Origin: JBLIRR01 sp049472395
Lineage (GTDB): Bacteria; SZUA-182; DTGQ01; JBLIRR01
DNA length: 64,000 nt
Direction: 5' to 3'
NCBI GenBank assembly: GCA_049472395.1
Contig: JBLIRR010000002.1
Coordinates: 248,001 to 312,000, forward strand
In this document: in pieces, positions 8,634 to 18,595 of the stretch
How positions within the stretch are numbered: position 1 is the first letter of the stretch
How the letters are laid out: the number at the start of each line of letters is the position of its first letter
Notes under the pieces: model-generated
Told to the model about the DNA's origin: nothing
The model's database searches: none
What the model saw: only the letters and a program-made list of their open reading frames with translations
Position numbers and translations under genes: made by a program

Positions 8634-9697
8634 TGGAACATCTCTTAGTGACAGGAGGATGCGGATTTATTGGGACTAATTTTATCCGTTATCTCTTAGA
8701 CAACAGTGATTTTAAAGGAAGTATTATTAATGTCGATAAGCTGACGTATGCGGGAAATCCTGCTAACCTGGCTGATATTCAGAGAGACTTTCCACATCGC
8801 TATCAGTGGATCAAAGCTGATATATGCGATCGGAAGGAGATGGAGAAGATATTTGATGATTTTCACATTAATGCGCTCTGTCACTTTGCCGCTGAATCCC
8901 ACGTTGACAGGTCTATTGTCGCACCTGATGCCTTTATCAAAACGAACATCATGGGGACTTTTACCCTCCTTGAACTCGCCAAATCCCGCAAGGGACGCTT
9001 CGAGCTTTTTCACCACATAAGCACGGATGAAGTTTATGGAAGCTTGGGAAAAGATGGCTATTTTACAGAGGAAACCCCCTATAAACCGAACAGCCCCTAT
9101 TCCGCTTCAAAAGCTTCTTCTGATCATTTAGTAAGGGCATATCACAAAACCTATGGCCTTCCGGTAATTATTACAAACTGCTCTAATAATTATGGGCCCT
9201 ACCAGTTCCCTGAAAAACTTATCCCTCTCATAATACTCAATGCCATCGAAGGCAAATCTCTGCCTGTCTATGGGGATGGGATGAATGTAAGGGACTGGCT
9301 TTATGTGCTTGATCATTGTAGGGCTGTATGGATGATTATGAATAAAGGGAGAAAGGGAGAAACCTACAATATCGGCGGCAATCATGAGATGCACAATATT
9401 AATGTGGTGGAAATGATCTGTGACATTTTGGATGAATTCGATAAGCGCTCCGGGGGCGGTGGACCCAAAGCGCCACGAAGGAAGCTCATAACCTTTGTGA
9501 AAGACAGAAAGGGCCATGATCGCAGATATGCAATCGATTTTGCTAAATTAAGGAATGAGCTTGGATGGGTTCCTCAAGAGTCTTTCCAGTCAGGAATACG
9601 CAAAACCATACAGTGGTACCTTGATAATATGGAATGGGTAAATAAAGTAAGAACAGGAGAGTATCAAACCTGGATTAAGGAGTATTATACTCAATAA
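8633..9697 (+). CDS. rfbB: dTDP-glucose 4,6-dehydratase
   Basis: 354 aa. It converts dTDP-glucose to dTDP-4-keto-6-deoxyglucose, the second step of rhamnose nucleotide synthesis. The NAD-binding GGCGFIGTN is at residues 8-16, the catalytic Thr131-Asp132-Glu133 in HISTDEVYG, Tyr156-x3-Lys160 in PYSASKAS, and NCSNNYGPYQFPEKLIP follows. The start codon overlaps the rfbD stop by one base. Only rfbD and rfbB are here; rfbA and rfbC must be elsewhere. The gene ends on base 9697 and the convergent kinase gene ends on 9698, so no terminator separates them. It probably serves surface polysaccharide synthesis. Confidence 0.95.
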   Translation: MEHLLVTGGCGFIGTNFIRYLLDNSDFKGSIINVDKLTYAGNPANLADIQRDFPHRYQWIKADICDRKEMEKIFDDFHINALCHFAAESHVDRSIVAPDAFIKTNIMGTFTLLELAKSRKGRFELFHHISTDEVYGSLGKDGYFTEETPYKPNSPYSASKASSDHLVRAYHKTYGLPVIITNCSNNYGPYQFPEKLIPLIILNAIEGKSLPVYGDGMNVRDWLYVLDHCRAVWMIMNKGRKGETYNIGGNHEMHNINVVEMICDILDEFDKRSGGGGPKAPRRKLITFVKDRKGHDRRYAIDFAKLRNELGWVPQESFQSGIRKTIQWYLDNMEWVNKVRTGEYQTWIKEYYTQ

Positions 9698-11104
9698 TCA
9701 AGAACCTTGAGAGGTGTGGGGTTCGGGAGCCTCTCCTAAATAACAGGTAACTGTAGTCCACCCGTCAGCACCACTATTAATCGTAAGGCATCCTCCTATC
9801 ATAAGCGCACGGTGTTCCATAATCCGTATTCCCATGCCCTTACTCTTATCAAATCCTTCGGGAAGGAGCTTTCCATCATTTTTTACACTCAGAGAAATCT
9901 GGTCATCCATGGCTGTGAGATGCAGCTCTATATGTTCCGCATTGCCATGTCTAATACCATTCTGAATAGCCTCCTGAGCAATACGATAGAGATTTATTGC
10001 CCATGTTTCGTCATTGATAAGAATAGAGGAATCATAAAAGAATGTGCATGAAATATTGAAAATCTCTGCAACATTTGATACTAAATCCTTCAGAGCTGTT
10101 ATGAAACCCTCAGCATTCAGTTCGACGGGGCAGAGGATTCGTGCAAGGCTCCTTGTCTGGGCTACTGCTTCGTTAATGAGCTTTCCTACTTCAGCCGCAT
10201 CAGCAGCTGCAGCCATGGATTCTGCAGAAAGCTTCTGTTCCAAAGCTTTATTGAGAAACGCAATACCAGTGAGAATTTGTCCCAGGCTATCATGCAGGTC
10301 TTGCCCAATTCTTCGCTGTTCCCTCCCGCTTATTTCAAGTATCTCTTTTTCTAATTGCTTACGCTCAGTGATATTTCTGGCAATGCCTTGAATTGCGTAC
10401 GGTTCTCCATCATTATAAATAAGAGAAGCGACCGTTTCAACATACAAATAGGCACCTTTTTTCGTTTTTAATCGAAACTCTGTTAACTTTTCCTGCCGCC
10501 CAGTATTTTGTACCTCTCTAAAAATCTTAAAAGCTTTTTTGACCTGGTCCTTTGTTAACAATGAGGTAAAGTTCAATGAACGAATCTCTTTTTGTGCATA
10601 TCCGAGCAAATCCAGTGTAGTCCTGTTGGCGTCCAAAAATTTACCTTTAAAATCATGAATATATACCATATCAGAGGATCGATCAAACAATGCCTTATAT
10701 CGTTCCTGGGTCCTGCGAAGGGTTTCCTCCATTTTAACCTTATAAAGCGCCATATCGATAGCAATGTGCAATTCCCTTTCGCTAAAAGGTTTGAGCAGAT
10801 ACCCATACGGTTCTGTAATTTTTGCTTCATCAAGCATTTTACTATCATCATAGGCAGACAAAAAAATGACAGGAATATGCAGATGGTTACGAATTTCAAC
10901 CGCAGCCTCAATTCCCGTCATCTCACCTCCGAGCAGAATGTCCATGATAATCAGGTCGGGTCTTTCCTTATAAGCATTTTCTATTGCCTCTTCAGCAGAG
11001 GTCACGGCAGAAGAGATATGATAACCTAAGTTCACAAGAGAATTATGAAGGTCTCTAAGCACAATTGCACTATCCTCAACAAGCATGATCCTTTTGTCTG
11101 TCAT
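9698..11104 (-). CDS. Receiver-PAS-histidine kinase (HisKA_3/LuxR-partner type)
   Basis: 468 aa from the ATG at 11104, which has GAGAGG upstream; an in-frame ATG ten codons earlier is less likely. An N-terminal receiver domain has Asp55 in IIMDILLGG and Lys105 in LLKPF. A PAS domain follows (about 135-248, RSSDMVYIHDFKGKFLDANRTTLDLLG... start), then a HisKA_3 dimerisation domain with phosphoacceptor His271 in IGQDLHDSLGQ, and an HATPase_c domain with EAIQNGIRHG and KGMGIRIMEHR. Such kinases usually pair with NarL/FixJ regulators, none of which is adjacent. It is soluble by sequence. It is divergent from the hybrid kinase at 11441 across an intergenic region of about 336 bp. Confidence 0.88.
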   Translation of the reverse strand: MTDKRIMLVEDSAIVLRDLHNSLVNLGYHISSAVTSAEEAIENAYKERPDLIIMDILLGGEMTGIEAAVEIRNHLHIPVIFLSAYDDSKMLDEAKITEPYGYLLKPFSERELHIAIDMALYKVKMEETLRRTQERYKALFDRSSDMVYIHDFKGKFLDANRTTLDLLGYAQKEIRSLNFTSLLTKDQVKKAFKIFREVQNTGRQEKLTEFRLKTKKGAYLYVETVASLIYNDGEPYAIQGIARNITERKQLEKEILEISGREQRRIGQDLHDSLGQILTGIAFLNKALEQKLSAESMAAAADAAEVGKLINEAVAQTRSLARILCPVELNAEGFITALKDLVSNVAEIFNISCTFFYDSSILINDETWAINLYRIAQEAIQNGIRHGNAEHIELHLTAMDDQISLSVKNDGKLLPEGFDKSKGMGIRIMEHRALMIGGCLTINSGADGWTTVTCYLGEAPEPHTSQGS

Positions 11105-11440
11105 GATATATATCCTCTCAAGATCGATCATCAATTCTCATTATGGCCACAATTATTATGTTGGGGAGAAATCCATTGTACTTCTATAAGTACGCTATAA
11201 TGAGCATTGCCGGGAATCGAATAATCTCATATCTATTATAACTCAAATATCATATAATGTTCCTTTAAAACTGTCAATTTTTACACGCATACAGGGCGAT
11301 CTTGAATAGTTATGTTATTTACACAAAATTAAAATTACTCTAAAAACGAATGTTCTCTTATACCGATAAGAAAAAATGATCAATGTGAGCAGATCCATAG
11401 ACTCTTTTAAGGAAGGTTCAGGAGTAGTGAGGATAGTAGA
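11105..11440. other. Divergent intergenic region between two kinase genes
   Basis: Non-coding. It holds a short perfect inverted repeat GTACTT-CTAT-AAGTAC at 11178-11193 and a TATAAT at 11196-11201 without a well-spaced -35. On the plus strand AAAA (11343-11346), 15 bp and ACCGATAA (11362-11369) form a weak member of the sigma-28-like motif family, 71 bp before the kinase at 11441. Nothing else was recognised. Confidence 0.4.
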
Positions 11441-14044
11441 ATGGGTAGAGCGGGAAAAATAAAAGATACACTTGTGAGCTGGTTTTTAATCTTAGCATTA
11501 CTATCTTTAACGGTGGGGATCATTATTCTTTGTATGAGGGCGCCAGTGCTGATGAGTAGCGTCATGATATTCATCGGAATGGGAATCGCAGTGCTGTTTC
11601 TCTCCAAAAAGGCCATATCTCAAGCCAAAGATAGTGCAGAGCGTGAAAATGCGAAGCTGTGCGCTATGGTTTCAAACATGGAAGATGGGGTCATCTTTGC
11701 AGATTCTGAGAATCGAATTGTAGAGGTGAATGAGCGCTTCTGTAAACTGATGGGCAAAACGCGTGAGCAGATCATCGGCTCTTCGATAGAAAATTTTCAC
11801 CAGGGCAAGATATTGCACAGCATCACAGAAAAAATTAACAGCTTTTGCAAAGAACCTGGTTCCAAGCACTCTACCGTGCAGCGCTCTCTTGGAGAAGCGG
11901 AAGTGATAATGCGAATGCAGCCGATTTACCGTGAAGACAAATATGATGGGGTTCTTCTTACTGTGATAGATGTATCGGAACTTGTAAAGTCCAAGCGTGA
12001 AATCGAATATATAAATCAGCAGCTTGAAAAAACAATTGAAAATACGAATCGAATGACGATCGAAGCTGAGCTTGCGAATTTAGCTAAAAGCCAATTTCTT
12101 GCCAACATGAGTCATGAAATCCGCACTCCGATGAACGGTGTGATCGGTATGACAGGATTGCTCCTCGATACCTTATTAAGTAAAGAGCAACGGGAATATG
12201 CTGAGACAATCAAAAAAAGCGCCGGTTCCCTTCTTGCAGTGATAGATGATATACTCGACTTCACAAAAATAGAGGCTGGAAAACTTTACCTCGAAATGAT
12301 AGAATTTGATCTTCGGGTGACCGTGGATGATATGATTGAGGCTCTTGCAATACGTGCGCAAGAAAAAGGTATAGAGCTGCTCTGTATGATTGATGCGGCA
12401 GTACCTTCTCTGGTAAAGGGCGACCCCGGACGACTCAGACAGATTCTCATAAACCTCATAGGAAATGCGATTAAATTTACTCATGAGGGCGAAGTATTCT
12501 TACACATCACGTTGGAGCATGAAGATGATGACAAGGTTTTGATTCGTTTTGCCGTGAAAGATACAGGTATCGGTATCCCCACAAACAAAATCAAGGGCCT
12601 TTTTCAAGCTTTTACACAAGCAGATGCGTCGATGACTCGAAAATATGGGGGGACCGGCCTTGGACTGGCCATTTCGAAACAAATAGCTGAATTAATGAAT
12701 GGACAAATTGGAGTAAAAAGCGACGAGGGGAGGGGGTCAACATTTTGGGTAACAGCATTATTGGAAAAACAGCCATCTCTCGAGGAACGGGAGCTGCTGA
12801 TAGAGAATGAAGATGAGTTATTATTACAGGATTTACGCATTCTGGTTGTTGACGATAATAATACAAATCGACAGGTCCTGGCAAGTATGCTAAGCCATTA
12901 CAAATGTAAGCATGAAGAAGTGCCGGATGCGAAGACCGCTTTGACAAAACTAAGAGAATCAGTGGAAGCACAAGATCCCTTTCATATTGCCATTATTAAC
13001 AAAATCATGCCTAATATAGACGGAGAAGCACTCGGTAAAATAATTAAATACGATCCGAAAATCAAGGATACAAAGCTTATAATGATGACCTCAATTGGCA
13101 AACGGGGTGATGCTCTCCGGATGACAAAAATCGGATTTGCGGCATATTTAGTAAAACCTGTAAAGCAATCTCAACTATTGGATTGCCTTAAGGCGGTAAA
13201 TTATCATGTATATAAAAGTACGATTTCTTCAGCCCCGCCAATTATTACCATACACTCCTTGGCAGAGGATAATAAGCGGAAAATCCGCATTCTTCTTGCT
13301 GAAGATAATCTTATCAATCAAAAAGTTGCCTTAAAGATACTGGATAAGTTGGGTTATCGAGTTGATGCAGTCGGAAATGGCCTCGAGGCAACCGATGCCT
13401 TAAAATCCACACCCTATGATCTTGTCCTTATGGATATTCAGATGCCTGAGATGGACGGTTTTGAGGCAACCGCGGCAATACGAGATCCGGATACTGGCGT
13501 GCGCAATCCACACATACCGATTATTGCCATGACTGCCCATGCCATCAAGGGTGATAGAGAAAAATGCATTGAGATGGGGATGGATGATTATGTGACAAAA
13601 CCGATCAGTCCGAACAAACTCGCAAAGATTATTGTCAAATGGCTCTCAAATAATCCCTCTGCCGATCAGGAGATGAATGAGAAAAAACAACCAGCCGAGA
13701 CAATTATTTTCGACAAAGCAGATTTCCTCAATCGCGTTGATGGGGATGAAGAATTTTTAGCCCAGCTTATCGAAGATTTTCTTAAGATGGCACCCGAATT
13801 AATCACCTCACTGAAAGAGGCGCTTGAAAAAGACGATATACAATTGGCCCGCCGTCACATACATACGCTTAAAGGTGTCTCATCCAATATTAGTGCCATA
13901 GCATTAGAAGAAGCGCTTCTCCAGATGGAAAAGGCCATGAAATCCAAAAATTTAAACAGACTCCCTGAAATGCACGCCGCGGTTATCCAAGAATTTGAAA
14001 CATTAAAGCAGACGTTATTAACCCTCGATGATAGTAGGGCATGA
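11441..14044 (+). CDS. Membrane hybrid histidine kinase TM-PAS-HisKA-HATPase-REC-REC-Hpt
   Basis: 867 aa. Two adjacent membrane helices (about 12-33 and 36-55) with almost no periplasmic loop lead to a PAS domain (about 70-185). The HisKA His225 is in NMSHEIRTPMNG; HATPase motifs are LINLIGNAIKFT, DTGIGIP and GGTGLGLAIS. The first receiver keeps its acidic pair and Lys but has Asn520 at the phosphoacceptor position (IINKIMPNIDG), so it probably cannot be phosphorylated. The second receiver has Asp665 in LMDIQMPEMDG. The C-terminal Hpt domain carries His808 in HTLKG. The phosphorelay would therefore run His225-Asp665-His808, skipping receiver 1. The next gene starts 8 bp downstream. Confidence 0.92.
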   Translation: MGRAGKIKDTLVSWFLILALLSLTVGIIILCMRAPVLMSSVMIFIGMGIAVLFLSKKAISQAKDSAERENAKLCAMVSNMEDGVIFADSENRIVEVNERFCKLMGKTREQIIGSSIENFHQGKILHSITEKINSFCKEPGSKHSTVQRSLGEAEVIMRMQPIYREDKYDGVLLTVIDVSELVKSKREIEYINQQLEKTIENTNRMTIEAELANLAKSQFLANMSHEIRTPMNGVIGMTGLLLDTLLSKEQREYAETIKKSAGSLLAVIDDILDFTKIEAGKLYLEMIEFDLRVTVDDMIEALAIRAQEKGIELLCMIDAAVPSLVKGDPGRLRQILINLIGNAIKFTHEGEVFLHITLEHEDDDKVLIRFAVKDTGIGIPTNKIKGLFQAFTQADASMTRKYGGTGLGLAISKQIAELMNGQIGVKSDEGRGSTFWVTALLEKQPSLEERELLIENEDELLLQDLRILVVDDNNTNRQVLASMLSHYKCKHEEVPDAKTALTKLRESVEAQDPFHIAIINKIMPNIDGEALGKIIKYDPKIKDTKLIMMTSIGKRGDALRMTKIGFAAYLVKPVKQSQLLDCLKAVNYHVYKSTISSAPPIITIHSLAEDNKRKIRILLAEDNLINQKVALKILDKLGYRVDAVGNGLEATDALKSTPYDLVLMDIQMPEMDGFEATAAIRDPDTGVRNPHIPIIAMTAHAIKGDREKCIEMGMDDYVTKPISPNKLAKIIVKWLSNNPSADQEMNEKKQPAETIIFDKADFLNRVDGDEEFLAQLIEDFLKMAPELITSLKEALEKDDIQLARRHIHTLKGVSSNISAIALEEALLQMEKAMKSKNLNRLPEMHAAVIQEFETLKQTLLTLDDSRA

Positions 14045-14051
14045 AGATAAA

Positions 14052-15479
14052 ATGCGACGCTTCTTTATTTCTCTAATAATTTTATTTATTATACTCTCTG
14101 CAGCATATAGTATAATTATCCCCATATTCAATGCCCCTGATGAGCCTTTTCATTTTGAGTACATGCAATTTATAGCTCATCACAAGACTATTCCCAATCA
14201 GGCACTAGAAAAGCACTCTATTTCCACAGAAGGATTTAATCCTCCTCTCTATTATATTATTAATACCCTCTGTCTGAGTTTACTTTCCAAAAATAAAGCC
14301 TCAGATATCAAAATACATACTTATCAGGATATTGCTCATTTTTTACAACAGCCCTCCGGAGGATTCAGAGGAGATCTCTATCCTCCCCTTAATCCACGTT
14401 ATATAAAATGGGGACGAGGCACTGAACGAAATATGTTCCTTACAAGCAGTGAGGATACCTTCCCCTTTGCCGGCTCTATCAGGATACTTCATATATTGAG
14501 AATAATTTCAGTCCTTTTTGGCGCACTGACAATTTTCTTTATCTTTAAAACAGCTGCGCTCATCTTCCCTGATAATAAAAATATACCCATGCTCGCGGCA
14601 TCTCTATGCGCCTTAAATCCTCAATTTAATTTCTTAAGCGGCTCGTTAAATAATGATAATCTGGTTATAGTATGGGCTACACTATCAATATGGTGTATAA
14701 CGAAACTATTCATGTCTCACGATGAAGACAGAAGACGAACAATAGCCCTTCTCGGAACCTATATCGGATTAGGGTTGATAACCAAGGTAAATATCGCCGG
14801 TATTGCCTTTGTATCGCTCATTGCTCTTGTTATGAGCTGGCTAACGAAGAAACAAAAAAGGTTAAAAGATTTGTCCATTGATTGCGCTTTATTTGTGGTC
14901 CCTGCCGCTGCTGTTTCCGGATGGTATTTTGTGAGAAATAGCATAATATACGGGGTGAATGATATCATGGGCTGGCATTTATTGGCCCGGAAAAATCCGG
15001 GTCTTGTTTTGCCGCCACACTACAGGAGTATGGTGTTTAAAAAAATCTTTTTTCAAAGGCTCTTTACCTCATTCTGGGGATTATTTGATTGGTTGACCAT
15101 TCCCCTCCCGAAGTGGACCTATTGGATATATGGCGCGATCAGTATAGCAGGAATTTGGGGACTCATACATGCCTTAGGAGGCAAAAAGCATGAAAAACAC
15201 ACAAGGATCTTGAGTAGCCTCTATCTGGGAGCCATCCTCATAACCCTCATTAACCTCATTGTTCTTAATTTTACTTTTTTATCTGCTCAGGCACGGCTTA
15301 TCTTTCCGGTAATTGCATGCTTTTCCATATTTATGGCGATCGGCATTGAGAGAGCGCTTCACCTTTGTGCACATCTTCTCAGAGTAAAAAAAGATTATTT
15401 TGTATATGGTTTCATTGGACTTATTCTCGGGTTGAACCTCTATGCCCTCATATGGATTATTTATCCCATTTACAGATAA
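14052..15479 (+). CDS. Polytopic membrane protein, DUF2142/glycosyltransferase-like
   Basis: About 475 aa with an N-terminal membrane helix, then the conserved loop FNAPDEPFHFEYMQF, and at least eight further hydrophobic segments. The PDEP-x-HF motif and the topology resemble DUF2142 proteins and lipid-linked-sugar glycosyltransferases of the GT-C fold, where the loop acids are thought to coordinate metal. The substrate is unknown. The ATG at 14052 comes just after the kinase stop (14044); an in-frame ATG at 14028 would overlap the kinase. It could share the kinase transcript. It ends 7 bp from the convergent sulfatase gene. Confidence 0.65.
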   Translation: MRRFFISLIILFIILSAAYSIIIPIFNAPDEPFHFEYMQFIAHHKTIPNQALEKHSISTEGFNPPLYYIINTLCLSLLSKNKASDIKIHTYQDIAHFLQQPSGGFRGDLYPPLNPRYIKWGRGTERNMFLTSSEDTFPFAGSIRILHILRIISVLFGALTIFFIFKTAALIFPDNKNIPMLAASLCALNPQFNFLSGSLNNDNLVIVWATLSIWCITKLFMSHDEDRRRTIALLGTYIGLGLITKVNIAGIAFVSLIALVMSWLTKKQKRLKDLSIDCALFVVPAAAVSGWYFVRNSIIYGVNDIMGWHLLARKNPGLVLPPHYRSMVFKKIFFQRLFTSFWGLFDWLTIPLPKWTYWIYGAISIAGIWGLIHALGGKKHEKHTRILSSLYLGAILITLINLIVLNFTFLSAQARLIFPVIACFSIFMAIGIERALHLCAHLLRVKKDYFVYGFIGLILGLNLYALIWIIYPIYR

Positions 15480-15486
15480 GCATACC

Positions 15487-17688
15487 TTAATAATAGAGCT
15501 TCTTTAACATTTTCCGGGCTTCAAGAAGCTGAGGATTAAGTCTCAGGGCGGTCTCATATTCCTCTTTCGCCTTTGCAAATTTCCCCTGCCTATGATAGAT
15601 AAATCCCAAATTAAAATGGGGGTCTGCCCACTCCGGATTAAGCTTTATTGCCATTTTAAAATAGTCAATAGCCTTATCAAACCTATTTTGTTGAAAGGTC
15701 GCTAAGCCAGCGAAGTAATAAGCGAGAGTAAAGCGGGGATCTATCTTCAAAGCTTTTTGCAAGGTATCTAAAGCTTCTTTGGACTTATTTTTATAAAAAA
15801 GTGTTGAACCACACGTTACCAGAACCGATACATTATTGGGATCACTTTTCAAGGCTTTCCGGCAGGCTAAAAGGGACTCGTCATATCGCCCCTGCTTCTG
15901 ATGAATGACAGCCAAATAGCTAAGACCCGTCATATCTTCCGGATCTATTTCAAGAGCCTTTTGAAATTGTCCTGTGGCCTTCTCCAACTCATTTTTCTTA
16001 TAATGATGCACTGCAAGTTGTATATAGGCATCCTTGCAGCGAGGATTCATTTCCAATGCCTTATTAAAAATTGCCACCGCTTTCTCATACTGATGAGACC
16101 CCATATACAAAGATCCCAGTTTAATATAGATCCTTAGATCCCTACACCCAAGCTCCACAGCCTCTTCAAAGGCCCCTATAGATTTTTCATGCGCTCCCAA
16201 AGCCTCGTAGGTATGCCCTAGTATGGTATGTGCATCAATATCCTGGGGATATTCATTTATAATCTTTTTGAACTTTTTTTCAGCCTTTTTATACTGACCC
16301 TTGCCAAAATAGTCCAAACCCTGGTCATAGTATTTTAAAAGCCTCACCATGTTTTTGGGATCAGGATAGTCCCCCTTTTCCTCTCTCTCGGTAGAGTGAA
16401 AGATATACCCCAAACTTTTCAACCGCTCCCTGGCCTCTGTATCCAACGCAATCCTTTGCGTGTCTTTCTCGCCTAAAGGAGAATTAATAGTAGTTACAAG
16501 TTGAGAGAGCTTTACACTCCATCTGGCTGCTTCACTCTTTTCCTTGGTAAATAGGTTCTTTTTCTCATAGCTGTCTTTATCCACTCTGTATAATTCTTTG
16601 ATGGGGGCCTCGATATATTTCCACCTCTCGCTCCTTATCCCCAAGAGAGAACTCCAATTATGGCTGAACTTGGGATAAAAGCTTTCACAATAAAGTATTA
16701 AATCAAGCGTGTGCACCGTGCCCTTCATTAAAGGAAGAAGAGAGACTCCTTGCATATCCTTGTATGGGGCAGAATCAGCCAGTGTAAGGATAGTGGGGGC
16801 TATGTCGATTAAACGTACAAGAGAGTTGATCCGTTTCGGACCAGGGAGAAGTTTGGGATATCTGAAAATCAGAGGCACTTTGAGCGTAGTGTCATAAATA
16901 AAGAGCCCATGGGTTTTTTCTTTATGTTCTCCGAGTCCTTCACCATGATCACCCGTCAGAATTATGACTGTATTTTCGTCAAGGCCAAGCTGATGAAGTG
17001 TTTCCAGAAGGACTCCTATCCAATGATCCGTGTAAGCAATCTCTCCATCATAGAGATTACCCGCATACATATCAGAATAGGGGGCCGGTGGATTGTAGTG
17101 CATGTGCGGATCGAAATAATGCACCCAGAGAAAAAATTGTGCTGATCCTTTATTCTTCAACCAGTGAGTGACTTCCTTTGTGGTAGCCTCAGCGCGCCTT
17201 TCCCTATAGGTAATTTCATGCTCCTTATCCTTCATAAGTTTATCATTATATACCTCAAATCCTTGATCGAGGCCGAAACGTTTATCCATAACGTAAGCGG
17301 AGATAAAAGCAGCGGTTGCATACCCTTTATTCTTCAATAATTCAGCCAGAGTCATGGTAGATTCTGATACTGCATAGGTGCCATTATTCCTAATGCCATG
17401 AAATGGAGGATACGTCCCGGACAAGAGAGAAGTATGGGAGGGGAGCGTCAGAGGTATCGGAGAAAAGGCATTTTCAAAAAGTATTCCCTCTTTAGCCAGT
17501 TGATCAATATGAGGGGTTTTTATCTTTCTGTACCCATAACAACCTAAGTGATCAGGGCGGATAGTATCAATCGTGATCAAGAGAAAATTCACAGGTAAAA
17601 AATCCTTTGCCAGCACTAAGGAGCTGCTCAGAATAAAGAATATACTCACTACATAGAGTATTCCTGATCGGAAATGTAGTGTCTTCAT
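15487..17688 (-). CDS. Exported sulfatase-superfamily hydrolase/transferase fused to TPR repeats
   Basis: 733 aa. A signal peptide or anchor (residues 7-27) precedes an alkaline phosphatase/sulfatase-superfamily domain: metal ligands in LLITIDTIRPDHLGCYGY, the nucleophile region PLTLPSHTSLLSG, and ILTGDHGEGLGEHKEKTHG. The sulfatase CxPxR motif is changed to Thr81-Leu-Pro83-Ser-His85, so formylglycine cannot form; Thr is the nucleophile in phosphotransferase members of the superfamily. From about residue 440 there are seven or so TPR units. A paralogue with the same architecture is at 57456-59687. Its start overlaps the nadE stop (ATGA), so the two are one operon. Substrate unknown; surface polymer modification is a guess. 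Confidence 0.85.
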   Translation of the reverse strand: MKTLHFRSGILYVVSIFFILSSSLVLAKDFLPVNFLLITIDTIRPDHLGCYGYRKIKTPHIDQLAKEGILFENAFSPIPLTLPSHTSLLSGTYPPFHGIRNNGTYAVSESTMTLAELLKNKGYATAAFISAYVMDKRFGLDQGFEVYNDKLMKDKEHEITYRERRAEATTKEVTHWLKNKGSAQFFLWVHYFDPHMHYNPPAPYSDMYAGNLYDGEIAYTDHWIGVLLETLHQLGLDENTVIILTGDHGEGLGEHKEKTHGLFIYDTTLKVPLIFRYPKLLPGPKRINSLVRLIDIAPTILTLADSAPYKDMQGVSLLPLMKGTVHTLDLILYCESFYPKFSHNWSSLLGIRSERWKYIEAPIKELYRVDKDSYEKKNLFTKEKSEAARWSVKLSQLVTTINSPLGEKDTQRIALDTEARERLKSLGYIFHSTEREEKGDYPDPKNMVRLLKYYDQGLDYFGKGQYKKAEKKFKKIINEYPQDIDAHTILGHTYEALGAHEKSIGAFEEAVELGCRDLRIYIKLGSLYMGSHQYEKAVAIFNKALEMNPRCKDAYIQLAVHHYKKNELEKATGQFQKALEIDPEDMTGLSYLAVIHQKQGRYDESLLACRKALKSDPNNVSVLVTCGSTLFYKNKSKEALDTLQKALKIDPRFTLAYYFAGLATFQQNRFDKAIDYFKMAIKLNPEWADPHFNLGFIYHRQGKFAKAKEEYETALRLNPQLLEARKMLKKLYY

Positions 17689-18446
17689 CGGACAATCTTG
17701 GGTATTTTAGGGATAATCCTTTTATGTTCGGAACGGGTAAGCATACTGGTCACACGTTCAATCTCCTCTGTGTTGTACCCCAAAGAAAGAATTTTCTGAG
17801 GCTCATATTTTTTATCCACGAGGAAAGATAAAATGGCATCAGCGCTATTATAGCTGAGACCAAGCTCACCTTCGTCGGTCTGGCCGACCCATAAATCAGC
17901 CGTTGGTTTTTTCTCAATAATCTTTCTCGGCAGGTTAAGAAAGCCTGCTAACTCCTTTACTTCTTTTTTATAAAGATCACCGATGGGCTCAATATCTACT
18001 CCGCCATCACCATATTTAGTAAAATAGCCGAGAAAGATCTCCGTTTTATTGCCGGTCCCCATAACTAGGGCCTTATGAAGAGCCGCCTGATCATAGAGGA
18101 GAGCCATTCTGAGCCTCGCCATCATATTTCCTTTTCTTATCGGATCTGCGTTCGGGAAATACTTAAAATACGCATCTGCCATCTCGGTAAGATCAAAAAC
18201 ATGGCTCGCAACAGCCGATGACTCAGCAAGTTGCCGTGCATCTTCAATATTTTGTGCTGAGCTTGTTTTAGAAGGCATGATAAGGGCATATACGTGATCC
18301 TTCCCAAGGGCCTTTATGGCAAGAGTGGCTACAACACTTGAGTCAATTCCTCCGGATAATCCTACAACGGCATTCTCAAGACCCGCACTTCTCACCTCAT
18401 CTCTTATAAAGGAAATAATAATCTCTTCCGTCTTTTGACAATCCAT
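17685..18446 (-). CDS. nadE: NAD+ synthase (ammonia-dependent type)
   Basis: 253 aa. It amidates deamido-NAD to NAD, using ATP. The PP-loop SGGIDSS is at residues 31-37; GTGNKTEIFLGYFTKYGDGGVDIEPIGDLYK and PTADLWVGQTDEGELG-like substrate-binding blocks are intact (quoted in shorter pieces: GNKTEIFLGY, TKYGDGG, ADLWVGQTDE). There is no glutaminase domain, so it uses ammonia directly. An AAGGAGG site precedes the ATG. It overlaps the sulfatase start by 4 bp and is divergent from rmuC. Confidence 0.94.
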   Translation of the reverse strand: MDCQKTEEIIISFIRDEVRSAGLENAVVGLSGGIDSSVVATLAIKALGKDHVYALIMPSKTSSAQNIEDARQLAESSAVASHVFDLTEMADAYFKYFPNADPIRKGNMMARLRMALLYDQAALHKALVMGTGNKTEIFLGYFTKYGDGGVDIEPIGDLYKKEVKELAGFLNLPRKIIEKKPTADLWVGQTDEGELGLSYNSADAILSFLVDKKYEPQKILSLGYNTEEIERVTSMLTRSEHKRIIPKIPKIVR

Positions 18447-18540
18447 CTTTAATAGTCCTCCTTGTATCGATCAAATCGGTCGTGGTTATCGATTAATTCT
18501 ATTTTAGTATAAAGAACAGAGCAGAGCAAATTGACTACAT

Positions 18541-18559
18541 AAGAAATGCCGCATTTCTT
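18541..18559. promoter_or_regulatory. Perfect 9-bp inverted repeat between nadE and rmuC
   Basis: AAGAAATGC, one base, GCATTTCTT. It lies 5 bp downstream of a TTGACT that could be a -35 element (18531-18536), between the divergent nadE and rmuC genes. The short loop and lack of a T-run make an operator more likely than a terminator. No known binding site was recognised. Confidence 0.4.
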
Positions 18560-18595
18560 GCTGACTTAATGTATAAAATATGTAATAATACACAT

